A model generated the notes under the pieces. That model made no database searches. It was not told the origin of the DNA and saw only the letters and a list, made by a program, of their open reading frames with translations. DNA of 9,577 nucleotides from Phycisphaerae bacterium. GTDB taxonomy: Bacteria > Planctomycetota > Phycisphaerae > UBA1845 > Fen-1342. Position numbers and translations under genes: made by a program. Shown here in pieces: positions 1-7,082 of this stretch (within the stretch, counting starts at the first letter, position 1; the number at the start of each line of letters is the position of its first letter). Where the stretch lies: positions 1 through 9,577 of the forward strand of contig JAGVEP010000407.1 in assembly GCA_020058145.1 (NCBI GenBank), written 5' to 3'.

Positions 1-1452
1 CTCGCCGCGGCTCGCGCCCGGCTCAAAGACGCCGGCCTCGACGCCGCGCCGGCCGAAGTTCGCGCCCGTTATGCGTGGATCAACCGCGTGCTGGATGGCG
101 TGATCGAGCGTCGGTTGCAGCCGGGGCAGACCTGGTCCGCGCGTCTCGACCGCGTGCTGACGCATCGCCTGGGTGGACTAATAGCGCTGCTGGGCGTGCT
201 CTATACCGTTTTTTACACGATCTACGCCGGGGCGGCCCCGCTGATGGACCTGGTGGACGCGGGTTTCCGGTGGTTGGGGCAACAAGCCAGCGCCGTTCTG
301 CCGGAGGGCGTCGTGCGGAGTTTCGTCCTCGACGGTTTATTGGCTGGCGTCGGCGGGGTGCTCGCGTTTCTGCCGCAGATCGTCGTGCTGTTCGTTTTCA
401 TTGCGCTGCTTGAGGACTGCGGCTACTTGTCGCGGGCGGCGTTCCTGGTCGATCGCCTGATGCGGCCACTGGGCCTCAGCGGGCGGGCGTTCATTCCGTT
501 GCTGTCCGGCTTCGCCTGTGCCGTGCCGGCGATTCTCGGCACGCGGGCGATTGCGGACCGTCGCGAGCGGATCAGCACGATTCTGCTGATCCCATTCATG
601 AGCTGCTCCGCGCGGCTGCCCGTGTACCTGCTCATGACGGCGGCCTTTGTGCCCGGCAAGGTGTGGCTCGGCGGCTGGATGCGGCTGGATGCGCTGGTAC
701 TGCTCGCGATGTACGTGGTGGGCGTCGTCTTTGCCATCCCGCTGGCGCTCGGTCTGCGCAAGACGGTGTTTGCGGGCGCCGGGTCCGGTTTCCTGTTGGA
801 GCTGCCGAGCTACAAGCTGCCCCGGCTGCGGACGATACATCAGCGCGTACACGTCGCGGCGCGCAGCTTCCTGGTCCGGGCCGGTACCATCATCCTGATC
901 GTCAATATCGTAGTCTGGGCCCTCGGGTACTTTCCCCGCAATCCCCAGACGAGCAGCCGCGTAGCACAGCAACGCGACACGCAGGCCTGGGACGAGGGCA
1001 CCTACGAAGCGGAGCTCGCCGGCGCGTACCTGCGCGACAGCTTCCTCGGACGCCTGGGGCAGGCCATCGAGCCCGCTGTAAAACCGCTCAGTTGGGATTG
1101 GCGGATCGGACTGGCCGTGCTCGCCTCGTTCCCGGCGCGCGAGCAGATCATCGCGACGCTCGGCACCGTTTTCAACCTCGGGCGCGCCGCGGACGCGCGC
1201 TCCGGCTCGCTGCGCCAGGCCGTGCAGCAAATGAAACGTGAAGACACAGGCGGTCCGCTGTTTACTCTGCCGGTGGCGCTGTCGCTCATGGTCTTCTTCG
1301 CGTTGTGCGCGCAGTGCGGCAGCACGCTGGTGATGATCGGCCGCGAGACGGGCTCGTGGTGGTGGTCGGTGGTGTCTTTCGTCGGCATGACGACCCTGGC
1401 ATACGGTGCGGCCTGGGCGGTGTCCGCGGGGGCCCGCGGGCTGGGAATGTAA
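1..1452 (+). CDS. feoB: Ferrous iron transport protein B (FeoB), 3' part, 5' end outside window
   Basis: FeoB is an inner-membrane GTP-dependent Fe(II) importer. The frame is open from base 1 to the TAA at 1450-1452, giving 483 residues without a start, so the GTG at 88 is internal. The missing N-terminus would hold the G domain; full FeoB proteins are commonly 700-800 residues. The fragment opens with the linker that follows the G domain (ARYAWINRVL, residues 22-31). It then shows the first Gate region with LLEDCGYLSRAAF (137-149), GFACAVPAILGTRAI (170-184) and MSCSARLPVY (200-209). The second Gate region starts near LELPSYKLP (267-275) and includes SFPAREQIIATLGT (376-389). AQCGST (437-442) lies in the last membrane segments. 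Cysteines in these motifs are typical of the family. The tail GARGLGM is short, with no FeoC-like extension. A downstream gene converges on it, so feoB is the last gene of its unit here. The identification is firm. Confidence 0.95.
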   Translation, partial: LAAARARLKDAGLDAAPAEVRARYAWINRVLDGVIERRLQPGQTWSARLDRVLTHRLGGLIALLGVLYTVFYTIYAGAAPLMDLVDAGFRWLGQQASAVLPEGVVRSFVLDGLLAGVGGVLAFLPQIVVLFVFIALLEDCGYLSRAAFLVDRLMRPLGLSGRAFIPLLSGFACAVPAILGTRAIADRRERISTILLIPFMSCSARLPVYLLMTAAFVPGKVWLGGWMRLDALVLLAMYVVGVVFAIPLALGLRKTVFAGAGSGFLLELPSYKLPRLRTIHQRVHVAARSFLVRAGTIILIVNIVVWALGYFPRNPQTSSRVAQQRDTQAWDEGTYEAELAGAYLRDSFLGRLGQAIEPAVKPLSWDWRIGLAVLASFPAREQIIATLGTVFNLGRAADARSGSLRQAVQQMKREDTGGPLFTLPVALSLMVFFALCAQCGSTLVMIGRETGSWWWSVVSFVGMTTLAYGAAWAVSAGARGLGM

Positions 1453-1496
1453 CGGCCAGTGGTTCGCACCGGCGAGACGCCGATGCTCCCCGGTAA
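1453..1496. other. Convergent 44-bp gap between feoB and the BNR protein gene
   Basis: The two stop codons face each other across 44 bp. The only structure I see is a small hairpin, CGGCG (1470-1474), AGA loop, CGCCG (1478-1482). No T-run follows it on either strand, so it is at best a weak bidirectional terminator. Termination here may be Rho-dependent. Confidence 0.3.
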
Positions 1497-3221
1497 TCAG
1501 TGCGACAGGACCGCGACAAATCCGTTAATGTCGTCGAAATCGAAAGTCCCGTCGCCATTGATGTCGCGTTTGGCGAAGGGGCAGTTGGGGAACGCCTGCT
1601 GATACGCCACCGGGTCGCTGAGGGCGAGGACGAACGGGTTGATGTCGTCGAAGTTGACGGCACCGTCACAATTCAGGTCGCCGAGGCCGTCGCACTCGTC
1701 GGGGATGCCGTTGCCATTGAAATCGGTGGACGTGCCGACGGCGATGTCCTGCGGGTCTGCGACGCCATTGCCGTTGCAGTCGTAATCGCCGATGCGGAGA
1801 TAATAGATGTCCTGCTCGCCATTGAACGTAGCCGCGTAGGCCAGGCTGGCGCCGACGTTGTCCGAGAGCATGTGGACGTAATCACCGAGCTTGTTCTGCT
1901 GCGGCCAGCCCAGCCAACTATCGAACGTCGGGGTGATGGGCTCGTTGGGCGACCAGGTCAGACCGGCGTCGGTGGAATAGGAGTAGTACACGGCGGAAAC
2001 GTGCTCGCTGCCGGTGCCGCGGGTGTCGTTCCAGATCACGTCGAGCCGGCCGTTGGGGGCGACGGAGAGCGTGCCGAACCACTGCCAATTGTTGCTGTTG
2101 TTCGGGTCGGTGTTGATGCGGGTCGAGCTGGACCACGTGCTGCCGCCGTTGGTGCTGCGCGTGAACTTCACGTCGGCCGGGTCGGTCCCGTTCGGGTCGC
2201 ACGAAAAGAGCATGTAGATGTAGCCGTTCGTCGCCCCGCCGGAGGTGTCCGCCGCCACCCAGACCTGGCCAATGAGCCCGCCGGGGTTCGGTCCGTAGCC
2301 GAGATTGAAGCGCATGGCACCGCCCAGGTTGACGGCCACGTTCAGGTCAAACGTGGGCGTGACGTTGGGGTCTTTGGCGTTCGAGGAGCGCAGAAAACGG
2401 TAGTTCGACGTGCCGTTGAAGCCGCCGACGACGTAGACCTGCCCGGTCGGGCCGATCGCCACGGTGCCCCAGTACGGCTGGTTGGGCAGGGGGATCGGGT
2501 TCATGTACGTCAGCCCGCCATCCACCGAGCGGGTAAACCAGTTGTCGCCGCAGCAGCCGGCGTAGTCCCAGGCGGCGTAGAAATTGCCGTGCCCCAGGCC
2601 GCCCGTGCGGTCGATCGCGGTCCAGGCTTTGTCGCCGCCATGGGCCGAGATCGGCCCCAGCCAGGTCGCGCCGCCGTAGCTGGAGATGAACGTCTGGCAG
2701 GTGTAGGGGTTCGTGTTGCGCAGGCTGTAGTAATAGAAAACGCCGTCGGCGTCGGCGGCAAGCACGGGATCGCTGCGAAACACGTTGTTTTCGAGCACGC
2801 CGGGGAACGTCCAGTGCCGGCCGGCATCACGGCTGTAGGCCCAGCCGGCCTGGCGAAAGTCCGACTGGATCGAGTTGAACTGCCGCCAGCCGATCACGAT
2901 CCGGTTCGGATTCGTGGGGTCGACCGCGATGCTCGGCTCGTTCGCCGCGTCGCCGACGATGTTCATGCCGTTCGGATCGACATTCACCTGGATGCTCTGA
3001 TAGCGCCCGAGTCGCAGCTCTTCGGGGGTGCACGGCGGCGCCGTTATGCGGTGCGTCGGCCAGACGGGCGGAAAGCGGGGTGCTTCCTCCTGCGCCGGCG
3101 GAGAATCCGACCGAAGCTGGTCGTCGCGCGGGTCCGCGAAACCGGTTCCGACGGCGAAATAGGCGGACGCCAGCGAGCAGCAGGCGGCAACAAGCGCTCT
3201 TGATTTCGAGGGGTAGCACAT
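1497..3221 (-). CDS. Secreted BNR/Asp-box (sialidase-fold-like) protein with C-terminal dockerin-like pair
   Basis: A 574-residue exported protein, function unknown. I chose ATG 3221 because GGGAG lies 7 nt upstream and a signal peptide follows at once: KSR, a hydrophobic stretch, and probable cleavage after TGFA (residue 29). ATG 3242 and an upstream non-ATG start are possible but lack a ribosome site. EPSIAVDPTNPNRIVIGW (95-112) is a strand motif common in exo-sialidase-like propellers. Five Asp-box motifs follow: SRDAGRHW (130-137), SSYGGATW (180-187, degenerate), SVDGGLTY (232-239), STNGGSTW (356-363) and STDAGLTW (416-423). I cannot identify a FRIP motif or a convincing catalytic Arg triad, so sialidase activity should not be assumed. 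Residues 481-510 carry two Asn-Gly-rich loops (DCNGNG, DFNGNG). Residues 514-574 hold two DxNxDGxxxxDD loops, a dockerin-like pair. A strong terminator upstream of its candidate promoter suggests a single-gene unit. Confidence 0.85.
   Translation of the reverse strand: MCYPSKSRALVAACCSLASAYFAVGTGFADPRDDQLRSDSPPAQEEAPRFPPVWPTHRITAPPCTPEELRLGRYQSIQVNVDPNGMNIVGDAANEPSIAVDPTNPNRIVIGWRQFNSIQSDFRQAGWAYSRDAGRHWTFPGVLENNVFRSDPVLAADADGVFYYYSLRNTNPYTCQTFISSYGGATWLGPISAHGGDKAWTAIDRTGGLGHGNFYAAWDYAGCCGDNWFTRSVDGGLTYMNPIPLPNQPYWGTVAIGPTGQVYVVGGFNGTSNYRFLRSSNAKDPNVTPTFDLNVAVNLGGAMRFNLGYGPNPGGLIGQVWVAADTSGGATNGYIYMLFSCDPNGTDPADVKFTRSTNGGSTWSSSTRINTDPNNSNNWQWFGTLSVAPNGRLDVIWNDTRGTGSEHVSAVYYSYSTDAGLTWSPNEPITPTFDSWLGWPQQNKLGDYVHMLSDNVGASLAYAATFNGEQDIYYLRIGDYDCNGNGVADPQDIAVGTSTDFNGNGIPDECDGLGDLNCDGAVNFDDINPFVLALSDPVAYQQAFPNCPFAKRDINGDGTFDFDDINGFVAVLSH
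1500..1682 (-). other. C-terminal dockerin-like calcium-loop pair of the BNR protein
   Basis: Two 12-residue loops, DLNCDGAVNFDD and DINGDGTFDFDD, each fit the calcium-loop pattern DxNxDGxxxxDD and continue as INPFV and INGFV. Two such loops about 35 residues apart resemble type I dockerins, which bind cohesins in cellulosomes. In Planctomycetota similar pairs end many exported proteins and their partner is not settled. No cohesin is encoded in this window. Confidence 0.75.
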
Positions 3222-3228
3222 GAGGGCA

Positions 3229-3233
3229 CTCCC
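3229..3233 (-). promoter_or_regulatory. Ribosome binding site deciding the BNR gene start
   Basis: On the minus strand GGGAG lies 7 nt before ATG 3221. Neither alternative upstream start has a comparable purine box, so this site favours the shorter protein with its signal peptide directly at the N-terminus. Confidence 0.6.
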
Positions 3234-3260
3234 GATATTCATCGGCTGGGACACACCCGC

Positions 3261-3290
3261 AGCATAGCAAGACGGACCGTGTGGAAGCAA
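3261..3290 (-). promoter_or_regulatory. Candidate sigma70-type promoter for the BNR gene
   Basis: On the minus strand TTGCTT (3290-3285) and TATGCT (3266-3261) are separated by 18 nt, and the -10 lies about 40 nt from ATG 3221. Both boxes are imperfect: three of six and four of six consensus matches. Its place directly after the T-run of the upstream terminator supports it. This is inference from spacing and consensus only. Confidence 0.35.
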
Positions 3291-3335
3291 GCAAAAACAA
3301 AACCGGCACCTCGCCGCGTAATGCGAGGTGCCGGT
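3291..3335 (-). terminator. Rho-independent terminator of the large cysteine-rich gene
   Basis: A perfect 13-bp stem pairs ACCGGCACCTCGC (3302-3314) with GCGAGGTGCCGGT (3323-3335) around an 8-nt loop. On the minus strand it is followed at once by TTTGTTTTTG (3301-3292). This is a textbook intrinsic terminator for transcription arriving from the gene that ends at 3431. It lacks a T-run on the plus strand, so it acts in one direction. Confidence 0.9.
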
Positions 3336-3354
3336 CGTTGTTTATCGCGATGTG

Positions 3355-3412
3355 GCCGTCTTTACGACGGCGTTTATCGTCACCCGGGTGAGCGGTGTTG
3401 CCCGCTCACCCG
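3355..3412 (-). other. Two further hairpins between the large gene's stop and its terminator
   Basis: CGGGTGAGCGG (3385-3395) pairs with CCGCTCACCCG (3402-3412): an 11-bp stem with a 6-nt loop, starting 18 nt after the stop codon at 3431. GCCGTC (3355-3360) pairs with GACGGC (3366-3371) around TTTAC. Neither has a T-run. They could protect the 3' end of the mRNA or slow polymerase ahead of the real terminator. Confidence 0.55.
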
Positions 3413-3430
3413 AATGCCGCAATCATCGAT

Positions 3431-6400
3431 TTAGTTCGTCTGAGCCTTCGCTCCGGTGACGTTGACCGGGGAGGCCTTCTTGGTGATCGGCGAAATCGCC
3501 GGGGCACCGTGCGTCGGGGCTTGCGGGCCGGGCGTGCCTGGGACCACGTTGTACGTGGCCGAGAAGTCTATGCCCGCGCCGACCGCGTTGACGACGTAGG
3601 CCGGGATCCAGATGTCGCGCGGCCCGGTGACGCCGTTCCAGTACATGTCGATGCCGTAGCCACCGCCAAACGAGCAGCTATTCCAAGCGTAGCCGGTCGT
3701 GATCACGTAGTTCGGGCAGTCATCGCACATGTTGTAGTACACGATGCCAACCGTGCCGATGGCTTCCGACGTACCGCAGTAAGTCACGGTCACGTTGTTG
3801 AGCGCGTTCGGCAGGGTGACCTTGTACCAGACGGCATTCCAGTTGAGGACGCCGGGGCAGTCAAGCGTCGCGAGGATGCAGGTGCCGTTCACGGTGACCG
3901 GGTATGGCCCGACGATGGCTTCCGCATTCGCGCACAGGTCGTTCGGCGGCGTAACCGGGCACGAGAACGAGGCGCAGGACTGACCCTGGTACCACGAGCC
4001 GCCCAGGTTACCGCATTCCGGAGCCGTCATATCGCCGACGCAAACGAGCGCCACGCAGCAGGCACCGATCGGCGGCGGGGCAGCGGTGACGTCCAGAACG
4101 TACGAACCGCACGCGGTGCTGTAGCCGGACACGATGATGTAGTAATCCACACCGGCGCTCGCGTCCCACGAGACCTGCGACTGGAGGCCGCAGTAGTCGT
4201 CGTTGCAAACGATGTCGCCGCCACAGCACGTGGTCTGGACGTGGAGCACGGTGTCAAAGGTGGACCCGTTGCACGTGGTGGCGGTCGCGACACCGGATAC
4301 GGACGGGGTCCACTTGTAGACCACGTCCGGAGCGTTGTTCGCACCGCAGCTCGCCGGGCAATCCAGCACATAACCGCAGGTGTTGTCCGCATCGGTGTAC
4401 GGCACAGCGGCGATGATCCGCGGATCACTGCAGTTCTCGCCCGGAGGCGCCTCCGGACAGGTGATGTTCACACACAGGGTGTTGTCGCCCTGATATTCGC
4501 CACCGAACGCCTGGCACGCGTCCGCAGTGTAACCGTCATAGCAGATGCCGCCACGGCAGCAGGCGCCGCTGGCAACGGGCGTGCACGCGAGGTTGACCCA
4601 GTACTGCGGGTCGCCTTCGGTGCAGGCAAAGGTCGTGGTGAACTGCGGGCCGACCCAGATGTAGTACGTGTCCAGAGGCAGGCCCGCGGTTACGATCGTC
4701 GCGAGCAGGCACGCGGGCGCCGTGGCGACGGAGTAGGTGTAGCCGACGCAGTCGTTGCCGGTGTCCTGCATGAAGAGCAACTGGAGGTCAAACTCAGCCG
4801 CCGCGGTAACCGTGAATTGGTTGGCGCCGGTTAGGCCGCTGACGATGAACCAGTCCGTATCGCGGGTATAGCCGTCGAAGTACGCCGTGCCGCAAATTGT
4901 TTCGCCGCAGGCGATGTAACCCCACACGAACGGGGAGCTATTGCAGCCGCCGTTGGTGTCGGTGTTGCAGAGCTCGCCTTCCGGGGTGCTGTTCGGCGGG
5001 CACTCCGCGCACGGTCCGAGCTCAGTGATGGTCATGTGGTAGTTGCCGCACTGCCCGCCGTAGCCGTCCACGATGATGTAGTACGTGGTGCCGCCGTTCA
5101 GTTGGACGTTGGGGAGCCGCGAGACATAGCTCGCGTACTGCGGCGAGCTGCACATGTCGTCGTTGCAGGCGATCAGCGTGCCGGGGCAGCCGCCCTCATA
5201 GACGTACAGCTTCGTGTCATAGTCGCTGCCGTCAATGCACAGATTGATGTCCACCCTGATGTCGGCGGACGGCGTGAACGAGTAGGCCACGTCGGGCGAG
5301 GTCGAGCCGCCGTACGGGCAGACCTCGTCATAGTCGTCGCTGTACGAGCACGTTTCGCCAAACACGTCATAGGGGATCGTGTCGACGATGAACGGATCGG
5401 CGCAGGTCTCGCCCTGCGGAGCCGGCGTGCACGTGACCTCGGAGCACAGGGTGTTGTCGCCCATGTACTCACCGTTGATCGCGAGGCACGCGGCTGGCGT
5501 GTACGCCTCGCGGCAGATGCCGGACTTGCAGCAGGCGCCGCTGGCGACCGGCTCACAAGCGAGGTGTACCGTGTACTGCGTCTCGCCTTCGGTGCAGCCA
5601 AAGGTCGTCGTGAACTGCGGGCCGACCCAGATGTAGAAGGTGTCGAGAGGCAGGCCGTCGGTCGTGATCGTGGCGACATTGCACGGGGCCGCCGTGACGA
5701 CGACGTAAGTGTAGCCGACGCAGTCGTTGCCGGTGTCCTGCATGAAGAGCAACTGGAGATCAAACTCGGCGTTCGCGGTAACCGTGAATTCGTTGGCTCC
5801 GGTCAGGCCGGTGACAATGAACCAGTCGGTGTCGCGGGTATAGCCGTCGAAGTACGCCGTGCCGCAAACCGTCTCGCCGCAGGCGATGTAACCCCACACG
5901 AACGGGGAGCTGTTGCAGCCGCCGTTGGTGTCGGTGTTGCAGGGCTCGCCTTCCGGGGTGCCGCTCGGCGGGCACGGAACGATGCACGGGCAGGCGCTGC
6001 AGGGCGTGCCGCCGCCGAGATACAGGCCGTGAATCTGTTCCTGGGTGCTGAGCAGGTCGACGAACGAGTTAATATCGTCGAAGTTGACCAGGCCGTCGTG
6101 GTTGGTGTCACAATTGCCGCGTGGGCAGTCTTCGAACTGACTGCCACCCAGGACCCACACGAAGGCATTGATATCGTCGAAGTTGATAGAGCCGTCGCAA
6201 TTGGCGTCGCCCAGCAGGCTGCCGCACATGATCGCGGTGACCTGGGTGCAGTAGCCGTTGTCATAGCAGCAGGCTCCGGGGAGTTCGCCGCACGGGGGCT
6301 CAAGGTTGGCACACAGGGTGTTCGCGGCGAAGCGGCCGCCGGCCTGCATGCACGCCACCATGTCGAAGTTGTCCTGGCAGTCGCCGGCTGCGTCGATGCA

Positions 6401-7069
6401 GCAGGCGCCGTAGATCGGGACGTACTCGCCCGTCAGGCAGAACGCCAGGTTGTCGAGCAGCGCGCCGGAGCCCTCCTGATAGGCATTGAGGGCGCCGTCA
6501 TACGAGTCGAACCAGAGGAACGCGCAATCCCCGGTGTTCGTGAGGCTCTGAATCGAAACCCAGCCCGCGGCCTGCGTGCATGGCGGCAGCAAGGCGGGTA
6601 CGGAGAAGTAGTACAGGTTGAAGCCCAAGACGTTGTCGACGACCACGAAGCTCGGCGTCACAGTGTAGGGGCCAGACACTACGGTCGTCGGCGGGGCGGC
6701 GCCCGGCGCGTAGAACGTCACTTCAAACGGCACGCCCGTCGGATCGCAGGCCGACCAACCGGCCGCGTAGCGGAGGCTCAAGCCCCAGAAGTGGATGTCA
6801 CCGATGTTGCCACTCACGCCACTGAACGTGTCGTAGCACTTGTACGTGAAGGCGGTCGTTACCGCACTCGTAAAGGCCGACCAGTCCGGATCCGCGCTGG
6901 TCTTGGACGCCTGCCCATACAGGCTGCCCTCGGGGCACGGCCAACTCCGGCTCTGAGCCATACGGTGCGTGCCCACGTTCGCGCTGCGCAGGCTCTGCGA
7001 GCCCGTCGCCAAAGCAGCGCTCGTGATGAGCAGAATGCTCATACAACACAACAACTTCTTACAATACAT
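3431..7069 (-). CDS. Large secreted cysteine-rich mosaic protein with internal dockerin-like pair
   Basis: A 1212-residue exported protein of unknown function. ATG 7069 is chosen because GGAGG lies 8 nt upstream; an in-frame TTG at 7084 overlaps that box. Signal peptide: residues 1-21, cleavage after SAALA. Order of parts: N-terminal beta-rich domain (43-216); GACC module 1 (221-260); start of module 2 (265-283); dockerin-like pair (287-341); unit A1 (366-505); GACC module 3 (511-547); domain B1 (553-685); unit A2 (690-829); GACC module 4 (835-871); domain B2 (877-995); GACC module 5 (1002-1037); a more distant B-like domain (1041-1177); Pro/Ala/Lys tail. B1 and B2 share GExC/GENC, PDVxY, FDT/YDT, CNDDxC and YYIIVxGY, like beta-sandwich domains of the pre-peptidase C-terminal kind (inference). 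About 87 cysteines imply disulfide folding outside the cytoplasm. No catalytic motif was found; a surface adhesin or binding protein is the likeliest role. Confidence 0.88.
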   Translation of the reverse strand: MYCKKLLCCMSILLITSAALATGSQSLRSANVGTHRMAQSRSWPCPEGSLYGQASKTSADPDWSAFTSAVTTAFTYKCYDTFSGVSGNIGDIHFWGLSLRYAAGWSACDPTGVPFEVTFYAPGAAPPTTVVSGPYTVTPSFVVVDNVLGFNLYYFSVPALLPPCTQAAGWVSIQSLTNTGDCAFLWFDSYDGALNAYQEGSGALLDNLAFCLTGEYVPIYGACCIDAAGDCQDNFDMVACMQAGGRFAANTLCANLEPPCGELPGACCYDNGYCTQVTAIMCGSLLGDANCDGSINFDDINAFVWVLGGSQFEDCPRGNCDTNHDGLVNFDDINSFVDLLSTQEQIHGLYLGGGTPCSACPCIVPCPPSGTPEGEPCNTDTNGGCNSSPFVWGYIACGETVCGTAYFDGYTRDTDWFIVTGLTGANEFTVTANAEFDLQLLFMQDTGNDCVGYTYVVVTAAPCNVATITTDGLPLDTFYIWVGPQFTTTFGCTEGETQYTVHLACEPVASGACCKSGICREAYTPAACLAINGEYMGDNTLCSEVTCTPAPQGETCADPFIVDTIPYDVFGETCSYSDDYDEVCPYGGSTSPDVAYSFTPSADIRVDINLCIDGSDYDTKLYVYEGGCPGTLIACNDDMCSSPQYASYVSRLPNVQLNGGTTYYIIVDGYGGQCGNYHMTITELGPCAECPPNSTPEGELCNTDTNGGCNSSPFVWGYIACGETICGTAYFDGYTRDTDWFIVSGLTGANQFTVTAAAEFDLQLLFMQDTGNDCVGYTYSVATAPACLLATIVTAGLPLDTYYIWVGPQFTTTFACTEGDPQYWVNLACTPVASGACCRGGICYDGYTADACQAFGGEYQGDNTLCVNITCPEAPPGENCSDPRIIAAVPYTDADNTCGYVLDCPASCGANNAPDVVYKWTPSVSGVATATTCNGSTFDTVLHVQTTCCGGDIVCNDDYCGLQSQVSWDASAGVDYYIIVSGYSTACGSYVLDVTAAPPPIGACCVALVCVGDMTAPECGNLGGSWYQGQSCASFSCPVTPPNDLCANAEAIVGPYPVTVNGTCILATLDCPGVLNWNAVWYKVTLPNALNNVTVTYCGTSEAIGTVGIVYYNMCDDCPNYVITTGYAWNSCSFGGGYGIDMYWNGVTGPRDIWIPAYVVNAVGAGIDFSATYNVVPGTPGPQAPTHGAPAISPITKKASPVNVTGAKAQTN
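4457..5002 (-). repeat. Internal repeat copy 2 (A2 unit plus GACC module 4)
   Basis: This 546-bp stretch encodes 182 residues that align without gaps to copy 1 exactly 972 bp away. In bases 4841-4990 against 5813-5962 I count 9 differences in 150. Protein landmarks shared by both copies are CNTDTNGGCNSSPFVWGY, YFDGYTRDTDWFIV, FDLQLLFMQDTGNDCVGY and YIWVGPQFTTTF. Divergence increases towards the GACC module. Confidence 0.92.
5429..5974 (-). repeat. Internal repeat copy 1 (A1 unit plus GACC module 3)
   Basis: Partner of the copy at 4457-5002. Between the copies lies domain B1, and a related domain B2 follows copy 2. The ancestral duplicated block was therefore probably A-GACC-B, of which the A part has stayed, or been kept, much more similar than B. 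Confidence 0.92.
6047..6211 (-). other. Internal dockerin-like calcium-loop pair of the large protein
   Basis: Residues 287-341 hold DANCDGSINFDD followed by INAFV, and DTNHDGLVNFDD followed by INSFV, both fitting DxNxDGxxxxDD. It sits inside the chain, directly after the first half of a GACC module. Its DNA is close to the BNR gene's cassette: bases 6061-6090 and 1631-1660 differ at only about five positions. Confidence 0.8.
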
Positions 7070-7077
7070 GTCCCTTA

Positions 7078-7082
7078 CCTCC
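7078..7082 (-). promoter_or_regulatory. Ribosome binding site of the large cysteine-rich gene
   Basis: GGAGG on the minus strand lies 8 nt before ATG 7069. It overlaps the alternative TTG at 7084-7082, which argues against that longer start. Confidence 0.8.

Noticed and set aside
337..1230. 297-codon open frame on the minus strand inside feoB
   Set aside because: The plus-strand frame matches FeoB over its whole length; the opposite frame is Arg/Gln/His-rich without a domain.
1500..3203. Long open frame on the plus strand (567 codons) opposite the BNR gene
   Set aside because: Val/Asp/Arg/Gly-rich with no domain, signal or ribosome site. The minus-strand frame has a signal peptide, Asp boxes and dockerin loops. 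It is a mirror frame caused by GC-rich codon use.
3192..3221. Lipoprotein signal (VAAC) in the BNR protein
   Set aside because: The four residues fit a lipobox, but the hydrophobic stretch before the cysteine is only about four residues. The longer segment ending at TGFA fits a normal signal peptide better.
3395..4834. 479-codon open frame on the plus strand
   Set aside because: Same reason: antisense shadow of the large gene, and it begins inside the hairpin region after that gene's stop.
4457..5974. Insertion sequence suggested by the long direct repeat
   Set aside because: Both copies are in frame, encode the same protein domain and lack terminal inverted repeats or a transposase; this is an intragenic duplication.
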